DNA of 8,592 bases from Candidatus Hydrogenedentes bacterium UBA2224 (GTDB lineage: Bacteria; Hydrogenedentota; Hydrogenedentia; Hydrogenedentales; SLHB01). Of the stretch, positions 1 to 6,893 are shown in pieces. The notes under the pieces were generated by a model. That model did no database searches. It was not told where the DNA came from and saw only the letters and a program-made list of their open reading frames with translations. The number at the start of each line of letters is the position of its first letter. Position 1 is the first letter of the stretch. The stretch lies in NCBI GenBank assembly GCA_002348185.1, contig DDYW01000198.1, positions 425 through 9,016 on the forward strand. The letters run 5' to 3'. Made by a program: the position numbers and the translations under genes.

Positions 1-29
1 CGGCGCTTGGAACATGTCCCCGTTTCTGT

Positions 30-107
30 CTTGTAGCGCAGGCGTCTCGCCTGCATCCGGGTCTGAGTCCGGGATCAAGAATGCAGGCGAGACGCCTGCG
101 CTACAAG
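30..107. repeat. Perfect 27-bp inverted repeat (large intergenic stem-loop)
   Basis: Bases 30-56 and 81-107 are exact reverse complements over 27 bp, separated by a 24-base spacer. The arm core reads GTAGCGCAGGCGTCTCGCC. Transcribed, it would form a very stable hairpin about 115 bases beyond the stop of the minus-strand membrane-protein gene ending at 223, where it could stop transcription or protect the 3' end of the message. No run of T follows either arm, so it is not a standard intrinsic terminator. From memory, closely similar GC-rich palindromes recur between genes in Planctomycetes, Verrucomicrobia and Hydrogenedentota; I could not check this here. Confidence 0.9.
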
Positions 108-143
108 AGGCGAGGCGCCTGTGCTACATGTCCTCCGTTCTGT
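108..143. repeat. Extra degenerate half-copy of the palindrome plus flank repeat
   Basis: Bases 108-128 match 85-105 of the right arm at 19 of 21 positions and follow it directly. The bases after it (ACATGTCC, 126-133, then CCGTTCTGT) repeat the left edge of the window (ACATGTCC at 12-19, then CCGTTTCTGT). The stretches 2-29 and about 114-143 therefore look like diverged copies of one roughly 30-bp sequence flanking the main inverted repeat. The cluster probably continues to the left of the window. Confidence 0.65.
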
Positions 144-222
144 TTGGATGTTGTTGAACTCGGAGGTCTCTGAGCTCTGTGTGGCCGGTTTCTTTGCCGG
201 GGCGTGTGTTGCCCGTTCCCGT

Positions 223-2172
223 TCAGAGCCAGATGGAGATGATGGGCGTGTCGGGTGCGGGGAGGGGTATCGGCGGCATGGGGGAAGCGAGTATGATGGC
301 GTTGGGAAGCTGGGCGGTGGCGATGGTCTCACCCTGCACTTCGAACGTGAGGTCCCAGGTCCCCGCGGGCGTCTTTTCGGGGCCGGTCCAATCGGCGAGA
401 CCGCGCGCGGGTCCGGGCAGGAGGGCGCAGGCGGTGTATGGCGCTTCCGGGTCGTAGCGGAGCGGCGTCTCGGTCAAGGGGGCGGCCTCGGCGAGCAGGT
501 TGCCGCCCGCCTGGCACGCGAGTTCGATGGTCGCACGGTGGCATTTGGCGACACTGACCAGGGGAAGTGACTGGCGCGGGAAGGCCGCGGGCGGCGTATG
601 CAGTTCGGCGCCCCAGCTCAGCAGGAGCCGCAGCAACTGCACGCCGGACAGATCTTCGGGGAGCAGGGCTTTCAACTCGGCCGGTTCCTCGAGATCCACG
701 GGCCAGATCGTCTTCAGCACCGCGGCGCGCAAGGGCCACGAGCAGGGGCATCCGTAGGCCGCGGTATCGAGGTCGGGGTCCAGTCCGCCGGGGAGGAGAA
801 TGGCGGCCGATTCCTCGAGGGCCTGTGCCAGCAACGCTTCGGCGTGCTTGAACTTCCCCGCGCCCAGCAACGCCTGGATATGGGCCAGGGTGGCCGTTCG
901 GGCGGCGGATTCCGAACAGGCGTCGCGCAGCCGCACGAGGAGCGCATCGATCTCGTCGTCAGTCGGCGGGGGCAGCAGCAGTCTGATGGCGCCGGCCGGC
1001 CGGCACGCCAGGGCAATCTCGTGGGCGGCTTCGTGGAGGAGATCCTGCGCCAGGGCGAGCCGCGCGCGCCAGAGATGCGTGCGCCGTTCATTGGGCCACG
1101 AGGTTTCCACGTAGTCCATGCGGGACTCGAGACGCGCGAAGTTTGCGTCGGAGAAATCCTGCCGGGCGTCGGTTTCGTAATTTCGGGGGTTGTGCCTGTC
1201 GGCGGGGTGGACGCCGCCGATGTTGGCGGCCACGAGCAGGGCGACGGGGACGAATGCAAGCGCCCATTTCGCGGGGGGCGGCGCGAGTTGGCGTTCCGAC
1301 TGCACGGCGCCCGCCGCGGTTCCGGCCAGAAACCCCCAGAGCAGACGGAACTCCAGGGGAAACAGCACCGCAAAGAAGGCCAGCACCGCCAGGATCAGGG
1401 TGGTGCTTTCCGAAATCGTATGGCGCATTTCCCGCCACTGGAGCAGCGATTTGGCGAGGATCCGCGCGAGCAGCCAGCCGCCGGTCAGCGCGGCCAGGGC
1501 AGTTCCGGTTGATGCGAAGTGGTCCGGCGGCCGCCAGAACCGGATGGCGCCCAGCGAGAGCGAGGCGAGGATGATCAGCGCCATCAGCAACGGCGCGGCG
1601 AAGGCCAGAAGGCTTCGGCGCAGAAATCCGGTCGTGCTGTCGTTGCGCAGGAAGCGCGACCACGCCGCGGCGAATCCCATGAAGAGCAGCAGCACGCATT
1701 CCACCTCGGTGTGCCCGAACGGCGCCGTCAGGCCGGTTTCCAGCGAATAGGCCGAAGGCAGGGGCGCCAGCGCGGGCGCCGTGAGCCGCATCAGATAGAA
1801 AATGACCGAATACAGGGCGAGCAGCCCGACCGAAAACGCCAGCGCCGCCACCACGCTTCGCGCGAGCGCGGGTCCGGCCGAACGCGCGGCGGCCAGCCCG
1901 AGCAGAATGGCCGCGGCGCCGTGCATCGGGACCAGCTTCGCCGGGGGCAACGCGAGCAGAAGCAGCGCGCACGCTGGCCACAACAATTCGAAACGCACGC
2001 CCAGCCAGCGCGACCGGGCATAATCGGTGATTTCCAGGGCGAGGATGACCAGCGCGAGCAGCCAGGTCAAACGGATGTGAATGCCGGGTATGAAGAGAAA
2101 CGCATCCCACGGCGCCGCGCCCGCGAACAGGATCAGCAGCCCCGCGCGCAGGGTGTCGCGCCGCGCGCTCAT
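223..2172 (-). CDS. Polytopic membrane protein with large soluble C-terminal region; distantly O-antigen-polymerase-like at best
   Basis: I do not recognise this 649-residue protein as a named family. Residues 1-320 hold about ten hydrophobic segments (near 9-28, 35-50, 62-77, 84-98, 104-128, 155-173, 187-210, 221-240, 256-290 and 303-320). Residues 330-649 are soluble. Residues 365-460 are Ala/Leu-rich helices of the kind seen in TPR repeats, and the last 80 residues are Pro-rich with beta-like stretches. The motif APFGHTEVE (150-158), lying just before a membrane helix, loosely recalls the G-x-x-N/H-x-E region of O-antigen ligase/polymerase (Wzy/WaaL) proteins. That is a weak lead only. The start at 2172 has GGAG 8 bases upstream, and its ATG overlaps the stop of the small gene before it, so the two are probably translated together. 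The soluble tail would lie on one face of the membrane and might contact a partner. Codon use is strongly GC-rich, like its neighbours. Confidence 0.85.
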   Translation of the reverse strand: MSARRDTLRAGLLILFAGAAPWDAFLFIPGIHIRLTWLLALVILALEITDYARSRWLGVRFELLWPACALLLLALPPAKLVPMHGAAAILLGLAAARSAGPALARSVVAALAFSVGLLALYSVIFYLMRLTAPALAPLPSAYSLETGLTAPFGHTEVECVLLLFMGFAAAWSRFLRNDSTTGFLRRSLLAFAAPLLMALIILASLSLGAIRFWRPPDHFASTGTALAALTGGWLLARILAKSLLQWREMRHTISESTTLILAVLAFFAVLFPLEFRLLWGFLAGTAAGAVQSERQLAPPPAKWALAFVPVALLVAANIGGVHPADRHNPRNYETDARQDFSDANFARLESRMDYVETSWPNERRTHLWRARLALAQDLLHEAAHEIALACRPAGAIRLLLPPPTDDEIDALLVRLRDACSESAARTATLAHIQALLGAGKFKHAEALLAQALEESAAILLPGGLDPDLDTAAYGCPCSWPLRAAVLKTIWPVDLEEPAELKALLPEDLSGVQLLRLLLSWGAELHTPPAAFPRQSLPLVSVAKCHRATIELACQAGGNLLAEAAPLTETPLRYDPEAPYTACALLPGPARGLADWTGPEKTPAGTWDLTFEVQGETIATAQLPNAIILASPMPPIPLPAPDTPIISIWL

Positions 2173-2321
2173 TCGACGGTCTCCGTGGGGGCGGGCCGCG
2201 GGGCGTCCACGGCCGCGGGCACGCTACACCAGTGCACGCACAGGGCCGCGAACGCAAAGAGCGCGAAGAGCAGCAACGCGACCCGCCGCTCGCGGCGCAT
2301 GCGCTGGATGGCATCCATCAT
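2169..2321 (-). CDS. 50-residue single-span membrane peptide, translationally coupled to the polytopic protein
   Basis: The frame starts with tandem ATG codons at 2321 and 2318 and ends at a TGA that shares the ATGA overlap with the next gene. The peptide begins MMDAIQRMRRERR, a basic cytoplasm-facing start. A hydrophobic stretch follows (about residues 14-30, VALLLFALFAFAALCVHW), then a Pro/Ala/Glu tail ending PTETVE. GGGGAA lies 8 bases before the first ATG. The positive-inside start, the single membrane span, the ribosome site and the 4-base overlap with the downstream gene together argue that it is real, although short. It may assemble with, or help insert, the polytopic protein; that is inference. 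The main alternative is a chance frame in GC-rich DNA. Confidence 0.62.
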   Translation of the reverse strand: MMDAIQRMRRERRVALLLFALFAFAALCVHWCSVPAAVDAPRPAPTETVE

Positions 2322-2378
2322 GGCTGACGTTCCCCGCGCGCCTGGTGCGCGCTCCTGCCCTTATCCTGTGGCGCGCGA

Positions 2379-2387
2379 AGTATAGCA
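2379..2387 (-). promoter_or_regulatory. Extended -10 promoter candidate for the two-gene membrane unit
   Basis: On the minus strand the gap between the E1 stop (2429) and the small membrane gene (2321) contains TGCTATACT, an extended -10 element (TGnTATAAT type). It would start transcription near 2372, about 50 bases before the first ATG. I see no good -35 match, as is common for extended -10 promoters. It suggests the membrane unit can be transcribed separately from the E1 gene 107 bp upstream. Confidence 0.4.
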
Positions 2388-2428
2388 CAGGGGCGAAGGG
2401 GCCGGAGGCGTATCCAGATCGCCGTAAT

Positions 2429-4975
2429 TTACAGCATGCCTTCTTTCGAGAGGCGCATGAGTTCGGCGGGGTGGCGCGGTTCGCGCGCTTCGTACCCCGG
2501 CAGCGGTTTGATCTGCGTGTGGCAGACGTCGAGGAAGCTCGACGCGAGCGGGTAATAGTCGTCTTCGAGTTCCGCCGGCGGCACAATCCAGTTCTTCGCG
2601 CCCACGACGGCTGGCGGGGCGTCGAGGTAGTCGAACGCCAGCTGGGAGATGTTCGCCGCGATCGTGTGCAGGTAACTGCCGCGCTCGCAAGCGTCGCTGC
2701 CGAGGATCAGTTTGCCGGTCTTCTTGACCGAGTTGTACAGGATCTCGTAGTCAAACGGGACGAGCGTCTGCCCGTCGATCAGCTCGACCGAGATGCCGTA
2801 GTCGCGTTCGAGGCGTTGTGCGGCCTCGTAGGCGCGGTACAGCGTGGCGCCGAAGGTGAGGATGGTGAGGTCCGAGCCTTCTTTCAAGACCTCAGGCACG
2901 CCCAGCGGCACGGTGTAGTACTCGGCCGGCACCCCGTCTTTGTGGAAGATCTCGGTGATGTCGTAGATGCGCTGGCTCTCGAAATACACGACGGGGTCGT
3001 TGCCGCGCAATGCCGCCGCCATGAGGCCTTTCGCGCTGTACGGGGTCGCGGGAAAGCAGACCTTGAGTCCCGGCATATGGGCGCAGAGGGCGGTCCAGTC
3101 CTGCGAATGCTGGGCGCCGTATTTGTTGCCGACAGATACGCGCAGGACGACCGGCATGCGGGAATACCCGCCCGACATCGCCGTCCATTTGGCGAGCTGG
3201 TTGAAGACCTCGTCGCCGGCGCGCCCCATGAAATCGCAATACATCAATTCGACGATCGGCCGGCCGCCCTCGAGGGCGAAGCCGACGGAGGTGCCCACGA
3301 TGGCGCCTTCGGAGATCGGCGAATTGAACAGGCGGTGGTAGGGAAGCGCCTCGGTGAGGCCGCGGTATACCGCAAACGCGCCGCCCCAGTCGCGGTTCTC
3401 TTCCCCGTAGGCCACCACGCGCGAGTCGTTGTAGAAATGGTGCGCGACCGCCTCGAAGATCGCGTCGCGCAGGCTTACGGCCTTGCTTTCCTTGAGCATG
3501 GCGCCGTTTCCGTCGAGTCCCACGCGTGACTTTTTGGCGATCTGTTTGACGCGCGGGTTCTCGGCGAGCGGCATGAGGACATCGTCCTCGCGCTCGAGTC
3601 CGGGCAATTCCTGCTCGTCGGCATTGGTGAACATGATTTCGGCGAGCCCGGAATGGGGGGTGAGGGTCATGCGCGGCGACAGGCTGTCGTTGGTGGCCAG
3701 TTTGCAGGCTTTCGTGACCTTCTTGGTCACGTAGGCCTGGATGATGTCGAGGTCGGCCTGGGAGGCCACGCCCGCGTCGATGAGTTTGGCGCCGAATTCG
3801 GTGATGGGATCGACTGCGCGCCACATCTCGATTTCCTCACGCTCACGGTACGACGACTGGTCGCTGGGCGAATGGCCGGTCTGCCGGTAGCACTGCACGT
3901 CGAGCAGCACGGGCCCGTCGCCCGCTTCGAGGATGGCTTTCTTGCGCGCGTAGGCCTCGGCCACCGCGAGCGGATTGTTGCCGTCGATCGTCTCGGCGTG
4001 CATGTTGTCGGGATTGAGGGCCGCGCCCGCGCGGGAGAGGTATTCGAAGCCCATGGTTTCGCCGATGGGCTGGCCGCCCATGCCGTAGAAATTGTTCATG
4101 AAATTGAAGATGATGGGCAATCCGCCGCGATGCTCGCTTTCCCACAGGGACTTGAACTGGGCCATCGAGGCGAATTGGAGGCCTTCCCAGACCGGGCCGC
4201 AGCCGATCGAGGCGTCGCCGATGTTGGCGACGACGATGCCGGGCTGGCGGCGTACGCGTTTGAAGAGGGCCGCGCCGGCCGCGATGTCGGCGCTGCCGCC
4301 CACGATGGCGTTGTTCGGAAACACGCCGAAGGGGATGAAGAACGCGTGCATCGAGCCGCCCATGCCCCGGTTGAAACCGTTAGCGCGGCCGAACACCTCG
4401 GAGAGCAGCCCGTAGAGAAGGAAATCAATGCCGATTTCCTCTTCTTCATCGCTGGTGAATCCGGCCTTGGCTTTCCCGCCGCGTTTGCCGTTGAGGCGCA
4501 GGCCTTCCCAGTCCGGTTCGTGCGTTTCGACCGTTTTGAGGATCGCGCCGCCGAAGTAATTCTCCATGATGTCGCGCAGTCCGCCGCCCTTGAGTTCGCA
4601 GATGGCGCGGAGGCTTTTGGCGATGATTTCGCCGTGGCTTCGGTGGCTTCCGTAGATGTGATCGGCGACCTTCAAGTGGTACGCCTCGCCCACGGCCGCG
4701 CCTTCCTGGCCGATCGAGAGGTGCGCGGGCCCCATATGCTTGTACTCGATGCCCTGGTAGGCGCCGAGTTTCTTGATGCCGTCGAGCATATTCTCGAACT
4801 CGCGGATGATGCTCATGTCGCGGTAGATGCGCAGGCAGGCCGCGGGCGTGATGCCCGCATTGCTTTCGAGTTCTTCCGACACGGTTTTGGCATACGCATT
4901 CACGCGGATCGAACCCAGTTCGATCACGGCTTCCTTGCGCACTTCTTCAGGGACAACCATCAGCTTCTTCGTCAT
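2429..4975 (-). CDS. Fused alpha-beta E1 subunit of a thiamine-diphosphate 2-oxoacid dehydrogenase (substrate unknown)
   Basis: E1 decarboxylates a 2-oxoacid on thiamine diphosphate and passes the acyl group to a lipoyl E2 protein. This is a cytoplasmic reaction of pyruvate, branched-chain-oxoacid or acetoin dehydrogenase complexes. Numbered from the ATG at 4975 (848 residues), the alpha half has HRSHG (111-115), MGGSMH (205-210), the cofactor/metal motif GDA...NN (253-295), and GHSPSD followed by YREREE (367-381). A linker covers about 420-495. The beta half has GEENRDWGG (524-532), SPISEG with the catalytic-type Glu 556, and the conserved His in QHSQ (623), followed by a transketolase C-terminal domain to the end. 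Alpha and beta are more often separate genes. The protein is longer than common fused E1s: about 60 extra residues lie between HRSHG and MGGSMH, and the metal motif is stretched. An in-frame ATG at 5053 would add 26 unconserved residues without a ribosome site, whereas AAAGG precedes 4975. No E2 or E3 gene is in the window, so pyruvate, branched-chain and other substrates cannot be told apart. Confidence 0.92.
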   Translation of the reverse strand: MTKKLMVVPEEVRKEAVIELGSIRVNAYAKTVSEELESNAGITPAACLRIYRDMSIIREFENMLDGIKKLGAYQGIEYKHMGPAHLSIGQEGAAVGEAYHLKVADHIYGSHRSHGEIIAKSLRAICELKGGGLRDIMENYFGGAILKTVETHEPDWEGLRLNGKRGGKAKAGFTSDEEEEIGIDFLLYGLLSEVFGRANGFNRGMGGSMHAFFIPFGVFPNNAIVGGSADIAAGAALFKRVRRQPGIVVANIGDASIGCGPVWEGLQFASMAQFKSLWESEHRGGLPIIFNFMNNFYGMGGQPIGETMGFEYLSRAGAALNPDNMHAETIDGNNPLAVAEAYARKKAILEAGDGPVLLDVQCYRQTGHSPSDQSSYREREEIEMWRAVDPITEFGAKLIDAGVASQADLDIIQAYVTKKVTKACKLATNDSLSPRMTLTPHSGLAEIMFTNADEQELPGLEREDDVLMPLAENPRVKQIAKKSRVGLDGNGAMLKESKAVSLRDAIFEAVAHHFYNDSRVVAYGEENRDWGGAFAVYRGLTEALPYHRLFNSPISEGAIVGTSVGFALEGGRPIVELMYCDFMGRAGDEVFNQLAKWTAMSGGYSRMPVVLRVSVGNKYGAQHSQDWTALCAHMPGLKVCFPATPYSAKGLMAAALRGNDPVVYFESQRIYDITEIFHKDGVPAEYYTVPLGVPEVLKEGSDLTILTFGATLYRAYEAAQRLERDYGISVELIDGQTLVPFDYEILYNSVKKTGKLILGSDACERGSYLHTIAANISQLAFDYLDAPPAVVGAKNWIVPPAELEDDYYPLASSFLDVCHTQIKPLPGYEAREPRHPAELMRLSKEGML

Positions 4976-5069
4976 GGGTCTAAACCTTTGATTCGTAGGG
5001 GTTCCGTACGGGAGCAGCCTATACACCACATCGACGGCCCAGCGGCCGATCATGTGAAGCGTCCAACCC

Positions 5070-5099
5070 AGTATACCCGAAACTAGTGTGCGATTTCAT
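5070..5099 (-). promoter_or_regulatory. Sigma-70-type promoter candidate for the E1 gene
   Basis: Minus strand: ATGAAA (5099-5094), an 18-base spacer, then TATACT (5075-5070). Predicted transcription start is near 5063. That leaves only about 10 bases before the ATG at 5053 but about 88 bases before the ATG at 4975, which supports 4975 as the true start. The -35 match is only 4 of 6, so this is tentative. Confidence 0.35.
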
Positions 5100-5165
5100 G
5101 CCCGGGTCGCGGGCGCGGTTTGGACCGGCTCTCCGCCCGGGCGCCCTGTTCCGGCGCGGACGGAC

Positions 5166-6290
5166 TCAGGCCTGCGGGCAGTGTTCGCGGGGCCGGGGTG
5201 CGCTGGCGTAGGCGGGAAACGTGAGTTTAAAACAGGCGCCGGGGCCATCGACGTCTTCGAGCACGACGCAGCCGCGGTGTCTTTTCATGATGTCGCTGAC
5301 CGCGGCCAGGCCGATGCCGGTGCCCTTATCGCCTTTGGTGCTGTAGAAAGCTTCGAAGATCCGCGCGCGATCCGCCTCCGGGATGCCCGGGCCGGTGTCG
5401 CGAATGGTCAGGCACACCGTGCCGTCGTCGACCCAGGTGCGCACGTGGATCTCGCGCGGCGTCTGCTGTGATTCCATGGCTTGGCTCGCATTGATGATCA
5501 GGTTGAGCAGGGCCTGCCGCAACAGCACCAGGTCGCCGTAACACGCCGGAATGTCCGGGGCGAGGGATTTTTCGATGCGGATGCCCTGGCGCACCAGGAC
5601 GGGCCTGGCCACGTCGAAGCACGATTCCACCACGTCGTTAAGACCGAGTGTGGAGAAGGCGTTGGTCTGGTGACGCAGAAATCCCATGGCTTTCCGGACC
5701 AGCGTGTTGCAGTGCTCGGATTGCGAGCGGATGAGATTGAGACGCCGTTCCAGCGCCGCCAGGCCTTCTTCCGGCGCGATGAGGTCGACCTGGCTCCCGA
5801 TCACCGAGAGGGGCGTCCCCAGATCGTGCAGAATTCCCGAGACGAAACGGCCCACGGATTCAAAGCGGTTGGCGTCCAGGGCCAGTTCCTGCATCCGGCG
5901 GCGTTCCTGGTCCTGCCGCCGCTGCTGCAGCGCCCGGTTCACGTGATCCAGAAGCGTATCGTTGTCGAAGGGTTTCTCGAGATAGGCGAACGCCTTGTAC
6001 GTTACCGCTTTCATGGCGGTATCCAGTTCGCCGAACCCGGTCAGGATGATGACCTCGATCTCGGGCTGGAGTTCCTTGATCCATTTGAGCAGATCGACCC
6101 CGGTGAGCCTGGGCATGCGCAGATCGGTGATGACCACATCCACCGGTTGGACCGCGAGGATTTCCTGCGCTTCAGGCACGTTGCATGCCAGCAGGACATC
6201 GTGGTCCTCCTTGAGTAACATGCGTAACGCCTGACGGGGCCCGTTTTCGTCGTCAACGACTAAAATTGCACTGCGTGTTCCAGGCTGCAC
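5166..6290 (-). CDS. Receiver-histidine kinase hybrid (REC-HisKA-HATPase), cytoplasmic
   Basis: This is a signalling protein with an N-terminal receiver and a C-terminal kinase. Numbered from the GTG at 6290 (374 residues), the receiver has the acidic pair in VVDDE (13-14), the phospho-acceptor Asp 56 in ITDLRMP, Thr 84 in ILTGFG and Lys 106 in LEKPF. A charged Gln/Arg-rich helix (about 119-138) leads to the dimerisation helix, with phospho-His 155 in GILHDLGTPL. The ATPase domain has the N box NLIINASQAM (263-272), DTGPGIP (298-304) and GTGIGL (323-328). There is no membrane segment or sensory domain, so the input is probably phosphorylation of the receiver by another kinase, and the output regulator lies elsewhere. 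The start is uncertain. An in-frame ATG at 6356 adds 22 residues with no receiver character, and its GGGGA lies too close. The GTG at 6290 has AGGTGG about 5 bases upstream and places the receiver near the N-terminus, as is usual. A sigma-54-type promoter lies upstream. Confidence 0.9.
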   Translation of the reverse strand: MQPGTRSAILVVDDENGPRQALRMLLKEDHDVLLACNVPEAQEILAVQPVDVVITDLRMPRLTGVDLLKWIKELQPEIEVIILTGFGELDTAMKAVTYKAFAYLEKPFDNDTLLDHVNRALQQRRQDQERRRMQELALDANRFESVGRFVSGILHDLGTPLSVIGSQVDLIAPEEGLAALERRLNLIRSQSEHCNTLVRKAMGFLRHQTNAFSTLGLNDVVESCFDVARPVLVRQGIRIEKSLAPDIPACYGDLVLLRQALLNLIINASQAMESQQTPREIHVRTWVDDGTVCLTIRDTGPGIPEADRARIFEAFYSTKGDKGTGIGLAAVSDIMKRHRGCVVLEDVDGPGACFKLTFPAYASAPRPREHCPQA

Positions 6291-6422
6291 TACACCACCT
6301 CTATGCGTTTCCCCTCCGCGGACCTTCCTCTCCCTCGGGAACCGGGTATGGATCATTCCCCATGGTCACCGAAATGCTCAGCGTTTCCCCCGAAAAACGA
6401 TGAACCAGCCGTTTCACGGGGC

Positions 6423-6438
6423 GCAACCGCCGTGCCAA
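6423..6438 (-). promoter_or_regulatory. Sigma-54 (RpoN) -24/-12 promoter for the kinase hybrid
   Basis: On the minus strand the sequence reads TTGGCACGGCGGTTGC. It matches all ten specified bases of the TGGCAC-N5-TTGC core, with the required GG-N10-GC spacing (GG at 6436-6435, GC at 6424-6423). Predicted transcription start is near 6411, 55 to 120 bases before the kinase start codons, in the right orientation. Sigma-54 promoters need an ATP-driven enhancer-binding activator; none is encoded in this window. The AT-rich stretch directly upstream (6441-6480) would suit a bend site. Confidence 0.72.
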
Positions 6439-6704
6439 CGTCAACAATTTACCCTAATCTGCTGAAAATGTAAAGGTTGTGAAAGGGCAGCGGGGGCGGC
6501 GGAATGTACAAAAATGAACAGCGCCGTCAAAAAACCGCCGGTTCCGTTCAAATTTGTGCGCCGTTTCCGCGGAATTTCGACTTCAAAAGTATGCATAGAG
6601 GCGGAGTGGGTATGGGCAGCGTTGTTTCTGCCCGTTGACGGTGAAGTTGTTTTTTGCGTGGCCGGTGTGGTATCACTGGCTCATGTGAGATGGACCGCGC
6701 GGAA

Positions 6705-6721
6705 CGGAACGGTTTGTTCCG
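6705..6721. promoter_or_regulatory. Inverted repeat CGGAAC-GGTTT-GTTCCG, possible operator
   Basis: Perfect 6-bp arms (6705-6710 and 6716-6721) flank a 5-base spacer. An overlapping copy of the left arm occurs at 6700-6705, giving CGGAACGGAAC. It could be a protein-binding site or a small hairpin. Nothing shows which protein would bind. Confidence 0.35.
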
Positions 6722-6748
6722 GAGCCGCGCAACGAGAGGTCAGGGCGA

Positions 6749-6865
6749 ATGATGCGCAAGCGCACCTTTATAACCGCGATGTGGTCGCCGGTCGGCACGC
6801 GTGCCGTCCGACTCGCGGTGCGCATTCACAGCGCAGGGGTTCGCCCTCGAAGGAGTCTCGTATAG
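6749..6865 (+). CDS. Possible 38-residue basic peptide ahead of the orphan terminator (doubtful)
   Basis: The frame opens with tandem ATGs at 6749 and 6752, GAGAGG about 9 bases upstream, and stops at TAG 6863-6865, 28 bp before a strong terminator. The peptide starts MMRKRTFITAMW and has eight arginines in 38 residues. Random GC-rich DNA also gives Arg-rich frames, so this may be noise. If it is real, it would be the only coding content of the short transcript that the terminator appears to end. I recognise no family. Confidence 0.2.
   Translation: MMRKRTFITAMWSPVGTRAVRLAVRIHSAGVRPRRSLV
6793..6806. promoter_or_regulatory. 14-bp perfect palindrome CGGCACGCGTGCCG
   Basis: The sequence equals its own reverse complement over 14 bp. 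It shares the half-sites GGCAC and GTGCC with a second inverted repeat at 7031-7046, nearer the helix-turn-helix gene. It may be an operator; no binding protein is identified. Confidence 0.35.
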
Positions 6866-6893
6866 CATAGGTCAGGGCACAGAGAATCAAGAG

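Noticed and set aside
1088..2314. Minus-strand frame of 408 codons over the start of the polytopic gene
   Set aside because: Another frame of the same DNA, rich in Arg/Pro/Ala; the overlapping frames with membrane helices and ribosome sites are far better supported.
2081..3529. Plus-strand open frame of 482 codons
   Set aside because: It spans two minus-strand genes and their gap, has Arg/Ala-rich shadow composition and no domain.
3653..5086. Long plus-strand open frame of 477 codons opposite the E1 gene
   Set aside because: It is the antisense shadow of a clearly recognisable E1 coding sequence; its protein shows no motifs, and GC-rich codons keep the opposite strand open.
5101..5165. GC-rich palindromes between the kinase and E1 genes as a terminator
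   Set aside because: CGCCCGGGCG is palindromic but no T tract follows on either strand.
6387..6421. Imperfect hairpin (CCCC/GGGG with AAACG/CGTTT) upstream of the kinase
   Set aside because: It straddles the predicted sigma-54 start site, so it would not be intact in the RNA, and the stem is short and interrupted.
6514..6870. Plus-strand frame of 118 codons in the gene-poor region
   Set aside because: No ribosome site, no coding-like codon pattern and no recognisable protein features.
6737..6878. Ten-base direct repeat AGGTCAGGGC at 6737-6746 and 6869-6878
   Set aside because: One shared 10-mer in several hundred GC-rich bases is close to chance expectation, and the flanks do not match.
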